Shown here one piece after another: positions 45,817 through 53,566 of a stretch of DNA of 64,000 nucleotides. The position numbers and the translations under genes are program-made. The notes under the pieces were generated by a model. The model was not told where the DNA came from. It was given only the letters and a program-made list of their open reading frames with translations, and did no database searches. The DNA comes from JACKJP01 sp050249695. GTDB lineage: Bacteria; Pseudomonadota; Alphaproteobacteria; Rhizobiales; Tepidamorphaceae. Each line of letters opens with the position of its first letter. Position 1 is the stretch's first letter. The stretch covers positions 496,001 through 560,000 of the forward strand of contig JBFWQA010000001.1 in assembly GCA_050249695.1 (NCBI GenBank), in the 5' to 3' direction.

Positions 45817-46140
45817 ATGAGCGTGATGTTGCGGCGGTCGGGTGTGGTGTTCGGTTCTGTTCTGGCGGTCGCGATCGCCGGTCTTTCGGCGAAGCATGCA
45901 TCGGCTGAGGAACCGCCGCGCGAGCGCGCGCGTCTGGTCATCCTCGATACCTGCGTGATGGCGACGGCGACGAAGGGCAATTCGTTCACGGATTTCTCCA
46001 AGATATGCAATTGCGCGGCCACGAAGTCGCTTGAGGAGCTCAATGAAAGCTCCATAGAGACAATCGCCCGGTCCGGCGAGCTCGGCTGGGGCAATGCGAG
46101 CATCTGGCGCAGGCATCTGGAAGCCTGCGGCGACAAATAG
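45817..46140 (+). CDS. Small exported cysteine-containing protein of unknown function
   Basis: I do not recognise a named family for this 107-residue protein. From the ATG at 45817, preceded by AGGAGGCC-like sequence, it has a signal peptide (MLRRSGVVFGSVLAVAIAGLSAKHASA) and a mature part of about 75 residues with four cysteines: one in LDTCVM, a C-x-C pair in KICNCAATK, and one near the C-terminus (LEACGDK). These could make two disulfides or bind a cofactor. It lies 38 bp downstream of the molybdoenzyme gene on the same strand and may be co-transcribed. It converges with purN. An in-frame start at 45775 is possible but less likely. Confidence 0.72.
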   Translation: MSVMLRRSGVVFGSVLAVAIAGLSAKHASAEEPPRERARLVILDTCVMATATKGNSFTDFSKICNCAATKSLEELNESSIETIARSGELGWGNASIWRRHLEACGDK

Positions 46141-46168
46141 GCCCGATTTCCTAATTCGTCGCCACTGC

Positions 46169-46813
46169 CTAGGGGACGAAAAGGCTGCGCGCGGGGTCGA
46201 CGGGAAGATCGGTGAAAACCCGATCCCCATCGATGCTGAAGCGGCCGGACGCGACCAGCGCCAGGGCCTTCGGATAGGTTGCGTGTTCCGCCGCCAGGAC
46301 CCTGGCGGCCAGCGTTTCGGCGGTGTCGCCCGGCACGACCGGGACCGCGGCCTGGGCGATGATCGGCCCGGCATCCATTTCCGGCCGTACGAAATGCACC
46401 GTGCAGCCGGTGATCCGCACGCCGGCCTCCAGCACCCGCTCATGCGTGTGCAGGCCTTTGAAGGCGGGTAGCAGGGAGGGGTGGATATTGATCATCCGGT
46501 CCTGCCAGACGGAAACGAAATCGCCTCCCAGCAACCGCATGAACCCGGCAAGGCAGACGAGTTCGATCCCATGACCGACAAGGACCCGGTGGAGGGCCTC
46601 GTCGAAGGTCTGGCGATCGCGAAACTGCCTGTGGTCGAGGACCTCGGTCCTGATGCCGGCGGCGGCGGCATAGTCGAGACCGGCCGCGTCGGCCCTGTTC
46701 GACAGGACCAGATCGATCCTGGCGGGGAATTCGGAGGCTTTCGCCGCCTCGACGAGGGCGCGCATGTTGGAGCCGCGGCCGCTGATCAGAATGGCTGTCC
46801 GCCGCGCGCTCAA
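46169..46813 (-). CDS. purN: Phosphoribosylglycinamide formyltransferase PurN
   Basis: The folate-dependent GAR formyltransferase, third step of purine synthesis. It is 214 residues long, with the catalytic Asn109, His111 and Asp147 (INIHPSLLPAFKG... PEMDAGP) at E. coli-like spacing. It begins with TTG at 46813, overlapping the purM stop by 4 bp, so translation is probably coupled to purM. The purM-purN order is the usual one. The C-terminus is convergent with the small secreted-protein gene. Confidence 0.95.
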   Translation of the reverse strand: MSARRTAILISGRGSNMRALVEAAKASEFPARIDLVLSNRADAAGLDYAAAAGIRTEVLDHRQFRDRQTFDEALHRVLVGHGIELVCLAGFMRLLGGDFVSVWQDRMINIHPSLLPAFKGLHTHERVLEAGVRITGCTVHFVRPEMDAGPIIAQAAVPVVPGDTAETLAARVLAAEHATYPKALALVASGRFSIDGDRVFTDLPVDPARSLFVP

Positions 46814-47886
46814 AACGACAACGCCCCGCGATAGCGGACCGTCGGCGCGTCAGCCTCGCCGGTGGCGAGTTCGCCGAGGAGCCACGCCCGTTCGCCTTCC
46901 TCCGCCAGCGCCGAGAGAACCGCGTCCGCCCTGTCGGCGTCTGCGACGACGATCATGCCGACACCGCAATTGAAGGTTCGCAGCATCTCCCTCTCCACGA
47001 CGTTTCCTTCAGCGGCGAGCCAGCCGAAGACGGGCGGCGGCGCGATCGTGCCGAGATCGACATTCGCGATGGCGCCGGCGGGCAGGATGCGCGGCAGGTT
47101 GTCGGTGATACCGCCGCCGGTGATATGGGCGAACCCCTTGATGCCGCTGGTGCGTTTCAGCGCCGCCAGCAAGGGACGCACATAAATGCGCGTCGGCGTC
47201 AGCAGCGCCTCGGCAAGGGTCTGCTCGATCGAAAACGGGCTTGCGGTATCATAGCTGTGTCCGCCTCGCGCGACGATCCGGCGAACCAGCGAGTAACCGT
47301 TCGAATGCACGCCCGAGGAGGCGAGGGCGATGAGCTGATCGCCCGGGCCGATGTCGGCGCGCGGCAGCAATCCTTCGCGTTCCACCGCGCCGACCGCGAA
47401 CCCGGCGAGATCGTAGTCCTTGCCGGCATAGACGCCGGGCATCTCCGCCGTTTCCCCGCCGATCAGCGCGGCGCCGGCGATGCGGCAGCCTTCCGCGATC
47501 CCCTTCACGACCGCCGCCGCGACGTCGATGTCGAGTTGCGCGGTGGCATAGTAGTCGAGAAAGAAGAGGGGCTCGGCGCCCTGCACCACGAGATCGTTGA
47601 CGCACATGGCGACCAGATCGATGCCGATCGTATCGTGGTGGCCGGTCTCGATGGCGATCTTCACCTTGGTGCCGACGCCGTCATTTGCGGCCACCAGCAA
47701 CGGGTCGCTGTAGCCGGCTGCCTTGAGGTCGAACACGCCGCCGAAGCCGCCGATCTGGCTGTCCGCGCCGCTGCGGGCCGTTGCCTTGACGAAGGGTTTG
47801 ATACGCTCGACGAACGCGTTGCCGCGATCAACGTCGACGCCTGCATCCGCGTAGGTCAGACCGTCCTTTTCGTTTTCGCTTGCCAC
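46810..47886 (-). CDS. purM: Phosphoribosylformylglycinamidine cyclo-ligase PurM
   Basis: AIR synthetase, fifth step of purine synthesis. It is 358 residues from a GTG at 47886. The N-terminus (LTYADAGVDVDRGNAFVERIKP), ATP-site glycines (GVGTKVKIAIETGHHDTIGIDLVAMCVNDL) and GGETAEMPGVY are diagnostic. It is divergent from the DUF2066 gene with 89 bp between starts and is followed by purN with a 4-bp overlap. Confidence 0.96.
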   Translation of the reverse strand: MASENEKDGLTYADAGVDVDRGNAFVERIKPFVKATARSGADSQIGGFGGVFDLKAAGYSDPLLVAANDGVGTKVKIAIETGHHDTIGIDLVAMCVNDLVVQGAEPLFFLDYYATAQLDIDVAAAVVKGIAEGCRIAGAALIGGETAEMPGVYAGKDYDLAGFAVGAVEREGLLPRADIGPGDQLIALASSGVHSNGYSLVRRIVARGGHSYDTASPFSIEQTLAEALLTPTRIYVRPLLAALKRTSGIKGFAHITGGGITDNLPRILPAGAIANVDLGTIAPPPVFGWLAAEGNVVEREMLRTFNCGVGMIVVADADRADAVLSALAEEGERAWLLGELATGEADAPTVRYRGALSF

Positions 47887-47975
47887 GTTTTTTGCTCGCC
47901 ATTGCCCGTTACGGTCGTCCTAACACCCGGAACCGCATTTACCGAAGGGCAAAATTTCTCCGCCATGATCGATGA

Positions 47976-48836
47976 ATGAGGTTTTCCACTGATTCGCTCC
48001 GTTTTGCGGCGGTGCTGCTTGTTCTCGGTCTCGTCGTCGCGGCGGCGCCGGCTGCGGCCGACCCGTTCGTCGTGCGCGAAATGCCGATCACGCGGCAAGG
48101 GGCGAGCGCCGCCGAAGCGCGCGACAAGGCGCTTGCCGACGCCCCCGTGGAAGCGTTGAACCTTATGCTCGCGCGCTTGCTGCCGCGCAGGCAGATCGCT
48201 CAGCTTGCCGTTCGGCCCGATACGGCGCGCGCGGCCATGGATCGTATCGCGGTGATGAGCGAAACGGCCGTCGGCCTTTCCTATAGCGCCCGCCTGACGG
48301 TCACTTTCAGCCGGTCGCGCGTGACGCGGATGCTGGCGGCGAGGGGAATCGTGCCGGTCGCCGGCGCCGCACCGCCTGTCCTCGTCATTCCGGTTCTCGT
48401 CGAAGGCGACGTACCGCGGCTATGGGCCGACGCTTTGGAATGGCGCGAAGCGCTTGCGGCCAATTTGCCGGCGGACGCCATCGCGCCCGTTATTTTGCCC
48501 GACAATGGCTATGGCGACCGCGCCGAACCGGTGCGCCACGTGCTTTCCGGCGATCACATGACCATGGAGATGTTCCGTCTGCGCTATCGTACGCAGGGCG
48601 TCGTGCTGGCGGTCGCGGAGCCGGTGACCGGCAGAGACAAGATCCTGCTGCGGCTGAGCGGCGTCGATGCCGTGGGCGAATTCGATACGCGCATGGAAAT
48701 CGCCGGCACGCTCAATGATGCCGCGCTGACGGCGCTCGATACCTTCTCGGAGCGCTGGAAGAGCGACGGCGTACGAGACAACGGCGCCGGCGAGCGCGAT
48801 GTCGTCATTACGGGTTCCGTTGCGCCGGTGCCGTGA
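47976..48836 (+). CDS. DUF2066 exported protein
   Basis: A 286-residue protein with an N-terminal signal peptide (FAAVLLVLGLVVAAAPAAAD). The rest matches the DUF2066 pattern: an N-terminal part with AxxARxxAL-type sequence (ASAAEARDKALADAPVEALNLMLARLL), then VIPVLVEGDVPRLW and a C-terminal part with alternating short strands. Function is unknown. In related bacteria it sits between purM and the CDP-alcohol phosphatidyltransferase / AI-2E / hdaA genes, as here, and that context is part of the identification. The second of two ATGs (47972 and 47976) is in frame. Confidence 0.85.
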   Translation: MRFSTDSLRFAAVLLVLGLVVAAAPAAADPFVVREMPITRQGASAAEARDKALADAPVEALNLMLARLLPRRQIAQLAVRPDTARAAMDRIAVMSETAVGLSYSARLTVTFSRSRVTRMLAARGIVPVAGAAPPVLVIPVLVEGDVPRLWADALEWREALAANLPADAIAPVILPDNGYGDRAEPVRHVLSGDHMTMEMFRLRYRTQGVVLAVAEPVTGRDKILLRLSGVDAVGEFDTRMEIAGTLNDAALTALDTFSERWKSDGVRDNGAGERDVVITGSVAPVP

Positions 48837-48856
48837 TCGGGCCGGGGCGCATAAAC

Positions 48857-48868
48857 GGAATTAATTCC
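48857..48868. other. 12-bp perfect palindrome GGAATTAATTCC
   Basis: An AT-centred perfect palindrome in the 81-bp gap between the DUF2066 and CDP-alcohol phosphatidyltransferase genes. Palindromes of this length are expected by chance about a dozen times in 64 kb, so its only merit is the intergenic, AT-rich setting. Confidence 0.25.
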
Positions 48869-48917
48869 ATTTGAACGCGAAACGCTCTAAGCCTGCGCCG
48901 GTTTCAGGCGGCGAGGC

Positions 48918-49478
48918 ATGAGTGAGATGAACATCCCCAACATCATAACGGTGTCGCGCATCCTTCTGGTTCCTGTCATCGTCTATCTCATCCTGACGCA
49001 GTCCTTCTCACTTGCTTTCGCGCTTTTCGTCATCGCCGGGGTGAGCGACGGTCTCGACGGCTTCCTCGCCAAGCACTTCCATATGGATACCGAGCTTGGC
49101 GCCTATCTCGATCCGGTCGCCGACAAGACCTTGCTGGTCAGCATATTCGTCGCCCTCGGCCTCGTCGGTCACGTCCCCCTCTGGCTGGTGATCGCCGTCG
49201 TTTCGCGCGATATCCTGATCATCGGTGGGGTAGTCATGGCCTGGATGATCGGACGGCCGCTTACGATGCGTCCGCTGGTCATCAGCAAGATCAATACGGC
49301 GGTACAGATCGGCTACGCATCGCTCGTCCTTGCGGGCCTGGCGTTCGGCATTCTTCCCGAAAACTGGCTTCTCGGGCTTTCTTTGCTGACCGGCGGGCTG
49401 ACCATCGCCTCGGCCTGCGCCTATCTGATAAGCTGGACGCGACACATGGCCCGGGCGTCTGACACCGACGGGCGCTAG
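48918..49478 (+). CDS. CDP-alcohol phosphatidyltransferase (PgsA-like)
   Basis: A 186-residue integral membrane enzyme, probably making phosphatidylglycerolphosphate or another phospholipid from a CDP-diacylglycerol donor. The catalytic motif D-x2-DG-x2-A-R-x8-G-x3-D-x3-D is present as Asp44, Asp47, Gly48, Ala51, Lys52, Gly61, Asp65 and Asp69, with Lys replacing the usual Arg at position 52. Six membrane segments are likely. Rhizobia have several family members, so calling it pgsA is not safe. It is followed after 33 bp by the AI-2E transporter gene. Confidence 0.87.
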   Translation: MSEMNIPNIITVSRILLVPVIVYLILTQSFSLAFALFVIAGVSDGLDGFLAKHFHMDTELGAYLDPVADKTLLVSIFVALGLVGHVPLWLVIAVVSRDILIIGGVVMAWMIGRPLTMRPLVISKINTAVQIGYASLVLAGLAFGILPENWLLGLSLLTGGLTIASACAYLISWTRHMARASDTDGR

Positions 49479-49511
49479 AACGGTACTCGCAGGGGCTTCG
49501 GGCGTGGCGCG

Positions 49512-50594
49512 ATGACGATAAGGCAGCAGATCAAGGCTTGGTTGATCGTCCTGCTGGCGACAGGGCTGGCGCTCTGGCTGCTGCGCGGCATTCTCCTGCC
49601 ATTCGTCGCCGGCATGGCGCTGGCCTATTTTCTCGATCCGGTCGCTGACCGTCTGGAACGTCTCGGCCTCAGCCGCCTGATGGCGACGGTGGTCATCACG
49701 CTGGTCTTCGTCCTGCTTTTCGTGCTCGCATTCCTTGCCATCGTGCCGACGCTGATCCGCCAGCTGGCCGATTTCGCCGAGATGCTGCCCACGCTGGTCA
49801 CCAAGCTGCAGAATCTCGTGGCCACGCTGGCGAACTCGCGACTGGCGCAATTTTTCGATGTCGGCGGTGAGGGCCAGAACGGCCAGTTCTCGGGGATGAT
49901 CGGCACCGCCGGCTCATGGCTTGCCAGCCTTGCAAAATCGCTGCTCTCCGGCGGCCTGGCCTTCGTCAACATCATCTCGCTGCTCATCGTCACCCCGGTC
50001 GTCGCCTTCTACCTGCTGCTCGACTGGGACAACATGGTCGCCCGGGTCGACAGCTGGCTGCCGCGCGATCATCTGTCGTCGATCCGCCAGCTCACGCACG
50101 ATATCGATCAGGCGCTTGCGGGCTTCGTGCGCGGGCAGGGCACCGTCTGCATCGTGCTCGGCCTGTTCTACGGCGTCGGACTGACGCTGACGGGGCTCAA
50201 CTTCGGTCTGCTGATCGGCCTCGGCGCCGGGCTGATCAGCTTCATTCCCTATGTCGGATCGATCGTCGGACTTGCCGTCTCGCTGGGTGTGGCGCTCGTC
50301 CAGTTCTGGCCCGACTACATCATGATCGGCGTGGTCGCCGGCGTCTTTTTCGTCGGCCAGTTTCTGGAGGGCAATTTCCTGTCGCCCAAGCTGGTCGGCG
50401 ACAATATCGGTCTTCATCCGGTCTGGCTGATGTTCGCGCTGTTCGCCTTCGGCTATCTCTTCGGCTTCGTCGGCATGCTGCTGGCCGTGCCGATCGCGGC
50501 CGCGATCGGCGTCGTCTCCCGCTTCGGGCTGCGGCACTATCTCGCAAGCCGCCTGTACCGCGGCACCTCCGACGAGGGTGGCGGCGGTATCTGA
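49512..50594 (+). CDS. AI-2E family (PerM-type) transporter
   Basis: A 360-residue membrane protein with about seven to eight helices. The family layout is two helices, an amphipathic segment, then a cluster ending in the GLGAGLISFIPYVGSIVGL and EGNFLSPKLVGDNIGLHPVWLMFALFAFG signatures. Members have been implicated in quorum-signal export or Na+/H+ exchange; the substrate here is unknown. Its stop codon TGA overlaps the ATG of hdaA by one base (TGATG), suggesting coupled translation. Confidence 0.9.
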   Translation: MTIRQQIKAWLIVLLATGLALWLLRGILLPFVAGMALAYFLDPVADRLERLGLSRLMATVVITLVFVLLFVLAFLAIVPTLIRQLADFAEMLPTLVTKLQNLVATLANSRLAQFFDVGGEGQNGQFSGMIGTAGSWLASLAKSLLSGGLAFVNIISLLIVTPVVAFYLLLDWDNMVARVDSWLPRDHLSSIRQLTHDIDQALAGFVRGQGTVCIVLGLFYGVGLTLTGLNFGLLIGLGAGLISFIPYVGSIVGLAVSLGVALVQFWPDYIMIGVVAGVFFVGQFLEGNFLSPKLVGDNIGLHPVWLMFALFAFGYLFGFVGMLLAVPIAAAIGVVSRFGLRHYLASRLYRGTSDEGGGGI

Positions 50595-51259
50595 TGCCGG
50601 GCAGACAGCTTGTCATGAATCTGGCGCCGGACCCGTCCTTTGGGCGGGACGATTTCCTTGCCTCGCCGGCGAACCGTGCGGCGCGCGAACGTCTGACGGG
50701 CACGGCCGTCTGGCGCGGCGCCGTTCTTGTGCTGATCGGACCGGCGGCGAGCGGCAAGAGCCATCTCGCCGCGATCTGGGCGGAAGACCACGCCGCCGCG
50801 GTGTTTACCGCGGGCCAGGCCGTCCGCGCCGATCAACTGCGTTCGGCGCCGGCTGTCGTGATCGAGGATTGCGACGAGGGCTTTGCCGACGAGACCCTGA
50901 TGTTCCATCTCTTCAACGAGGCGACGACCGTGCCGCGGCCGATCCTGATGACCGCGCGTGCCGAGCCGGGCGCATGGCCGCTGCAGACGCGCGATCTTGC
51001 GTCGCGACTGCGCGGCGCGGACAGCGTATCCATCGAGCCGCCGGATGACGAGTTGATCGCGGCGCTGTTCGTCAAGCATTGCGCTGACCGGCAGCTCGCC
51101 ATTGAGGCACCCGCGCTGAAGGCGGCGTTGCCGCGTGTGGAGCGCTCCTATGCGTTCGTTCGCGACGTTGTTGCGGAACTCGACCGCGAGACGCTCAGCC
51201 AGCAGCGTCCGCTGACCCGTGGGCTCGTGCTCCGCACACTCGAACGAATGTCCGGGTGA
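50594..51259 (+). CDS. hdaA: HdaA, DnaA-like regulator of replication initiation
   Basis: A 221-residue AAA+ protein related to DnaA domain III but without the DNA-binding domain. Features: a candidate beta-clamp binding motif QLVMNL at residues 5-10, Walker A GPAASGKS (49-56), a Walker B-like VVIEDCDE (88-95), and a sensor/arginine region DLASRLRGA (133-141). In Caulobacter HdaA with the clamp stimulates ATP hydrolysis by DnaA after initiation. The ATG at 50594 gives the conserved N-terminus; upstream open frame is a shadow of the transporter gene. It precedes ppk, the common alphaproteobacterial order. Confidence 0.9.
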   Translation: MPGRQLVMNLAPDPSFGRDDFLASPANRAARERLTGTAVWRGAVLVLIGPAASGKSHLAAIWAEDHAAAVFTAGQAVRADQLRSAPAVVIEDCDEGFADETLMFHLFNEATTVPRPILMTARAEPGAWPLQTRDLASRLRGADSVSIEPPDDELIAALFVKHCADRQLAIEAPALKAALPRVERSYAFVRDVVAELDRETLSQQRPLTRGLVLRTLERMSG

Positions 51260-51349
51260 GCCTGCCGCTCTTAGCGTTCTGGTGACGTAAATCCGTCATC
51301 TAATTAGACTAGCCACTAACCTTGCGGGGTAGAGGCAGTCTGTCTGGAA

Positions 51350-53566
51350 ATGGATGAGCGGAAAATGGCGAGCATTCAGACCAAGAAGCCGGTGGCGGAG
51401 AAGGCGACGACTTCTGTCGAGGCGAAGCCGGAACGCACGGTCGGAATCGAGCTGATGAACTCGCCGGAACGGTTCATCAATCGCGAGCTCTCCTGGCTCG
51501 GCTTCAACCGCCGGGTGCTGGAAGAGGCCCGCAACGCGAACCATCCCTTGCTGGAGCGGCTGCGCTTTCTTTCCATTTCAGCCAACAATCTCGACGAATT
51601 CTTCATGGTCCGCGTTGCGGGGCTGCTGTCGCAATATCACGCGGGCCTCGGCGCGCGGAGCCAGGACGGGCTGACCTCGGGAGAACAACTGCAGCGCATC
51701 GCGGAGGCGACGGACGCCCTGACCGCCGAGCAACAGGATGTCTGGCGCGACATACGCAAGGAACTGTCGGCCGAGGGCATTTCCCTGATCTCCGCCGGCG
51801 AGGTGAGCGCGAAGGACCGGCAGTGGCTTGAGACCAAGTTTCTGGAAGCGGCCTTTCCGGTGCTGACCCCGCTCGCCATCGACCCGGCCCATCCGTTCCC
51901 GTTCATCCCCAATCTCGGCTTTACCCTCGCGCTCGAACTTGTCCGGCCCGGAGACGGCAAGCTGTTGCGCGCGCTCGTGCGCATCCCGCTCAAGGTCGAG
52001 CGCTTCATCGCGCTGCCGACGTCGGGCCGGGGACCGCAGCGCTTCATGATTCTCGAAGAGGTGATCATCCTCTTCATCGGCCGGCTCTTTCCCGGCTATT
52101 CGGTCCGCAGCAGGGGCGCCTTCCGCGTCGTCCGCGACAGCGACATCGAGGTCGAGGAGGAAGCCGAGGATCTGGTCCGGTTCTTCGAGACGGCGCTCAA
52201 GCAGCGCCGCCGCGGCTCGGTGATCCGCCTCGAACTCGATGCAGGCATGCCCGACGACATGAAGCAGTTCGTCGCCAAAAACCTGGGCGTCGCACCGGCC
52301 GAAGTGCGTACGATCGACGGCATTCTGGCGATGGCCGATCTCTCGCAATTGGTCGCCATCGACCGGCCCGAGCTGAAGTTCACGCCCTATACCCCGCGCT
52401 TTCCCGAGCGTATCCGCGATCATGGGGGCGATTGCCTCGCGGCGATCCGGCAGAAGGATATCGTCGTCCACCACCCTTACGAATCCTTCGATGTCGTGCT
52501 GCAATTCCTCAAGCAGGCAGCCAACGATCCCGATGTCGTCGCCATCAAGCAGACGCTCTACCGCACCAGCAACGATTCCCCGATCGTCCGCGCCCTGATC
52601 GAAGCTGCCGAGGCGGGCAAGTCGGTGACCGCGGTCGTCGAACTCAAGGCGCGCTTCGACGAGGAGGCGAATATCCGCTGGGCGCGCGATCTGGAGCGCG
52701 CAGGCGTTCAGGTGGTCTACGGTTTCGTCGAGCTGAAGACGCACGCGAAGCTCTCGCTGGTCGTGCGCCGCGAGGGCGGCCAGCTTGCCTCCTACGTGCA
52801 TATCGGCACCGGCAACTACCACCCGATCACGGCGCGCATCTATACCGATCTTTCCTATTTCACCGCCGATCCGGCGGTCGCCCGGGACGTTGCCCGCATC
52901 TTCAATTTCATCACCGGCTATGCCGATCCGGCGGACATGGAACGCATGGTCGTTTCGCCCTTCTCGGTCCGCAAGGCGGTGATCCAGCACATCGACGAGG
53001 AGATCGAACATGTGAAGGCGGGCCGTCCCGGCGCCATCTGGATGAAGATGAACTCCCTCGTTGATCCCGCCGTCATCGACGCGCTCTACAGGGCCGGCCA
53101 GGCGGGCGTGAAGGTCGATCTCGTGGTGCGCGGCATCTGCTGCCTGAGACCCGGCGTGCCCGGCCTCTCGGACAATATCCGCGTGAAGAGCATCGTCGGC
53201 CGCTTCCTGGAACACTCGCGCATCTACTGTTTCGGCAAGGGCAAGGGCCTGCCTTCCAAGGAGGCGGCGGTCTTCATCGGTTCGGCGGACATGATGCCGC
53301 GCAATCTCGACCGGCGCGTCGAGGCGCTGGTGCGGCTGGACAACGCGACGGTGCACGAACAGGTCCTCGACCAGATCATGGTTGCAAACCTGAAAGATAC
53401 CGATCAGAGCTGGTTGCTCTTGCCCGATGGCACCGCTCGGCGCATCATCGCGGCGACTCCCGAGGAGGCGTTCAACGCCCATCGCTATTTCATGACAAAC
53501 CCAAGTCTGTCCGGACGTGGCAAATCTCTCAAGCAACATTTCCCCCAAACCCTTGATCGACGCTGA
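51350..53566 (+). CDS. ppk: Polyphosphate kinase Ppk1
   Basis: Makes polyphosphate from ATP reversibly. It is 738 residues with four-domain Ppk1 architecture (FINRELSWLGFNRRVLEEA; ANNLDEFFMVRVAGL). The autophosphorylated His corresponds to His465 in ELKTHAKLSL, and the second conserved His is His622 in EHSRIYCFG. An in-frame ATG at 51365 would shorten it by five residues. It is followed by ppx, whose start probably lies inside the end of this gene, in a different frame. Confidence 0.96.
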   Translation: MDERKMASIQTKKPVAEKATTSVEAKPERTVGIELMNSPERFINRELSWLGFNRRVLEEARNANHPLLERLRFLSISANNLDEFFMVRVAGLLSQYHAGLGARSQDGLTSGEQLQRIAEATDALTAEQQDVWRDIRKELSAEGISLISAGEVSAKDRQWLETKFLEAAFPVLTPLAIDPAHPFPFIPNLGFTLALELVRPGDGKLLRALVRIPLKVERFIALPTSGRGPQRFMILEEVIILFIGRLFPGYSVRSRGAFRVVRDSDIEVEEEAEDLVRFFETALKQRRRGSVIRLELDAGMPDDMKQFVAKNLGVAPAEVRTIDGILAMADLSQLVAIDRPELKFTPYTPRFPERIRDHGGDCLAAIRQKDIVVHHPYESFDVVLQFLKQAANDPDVVAIKQTLYRTSNDSPIVRALIEAAEAGKSVTAVVELKARFDEEANIRWARDLERAGVQVVYGFVELKTHAKLSLVVRREGGQLASYVHIGTGNYHPITARIYTDLSYFTADPAVARDVARIFNFITGYADPADMERMVVSPFSVRKAVIQHIDEEIEHVKAGRPGAIWMKMNSLVDPAVIDALYRAGQAGVKVDLVVRGICCLRPGVPGLSDNIRVKSIVGRFLEHSRIYCFGKGKGLPSKEAAVFIGSADMMPRNLDRRVEALVRLDNATVHEQVLDQIMVANLKDTDQSWLLLPDGTARRIIAATPEEAFNAHRYFMTNPSLSGRGKSLKQHFPQTLDRR

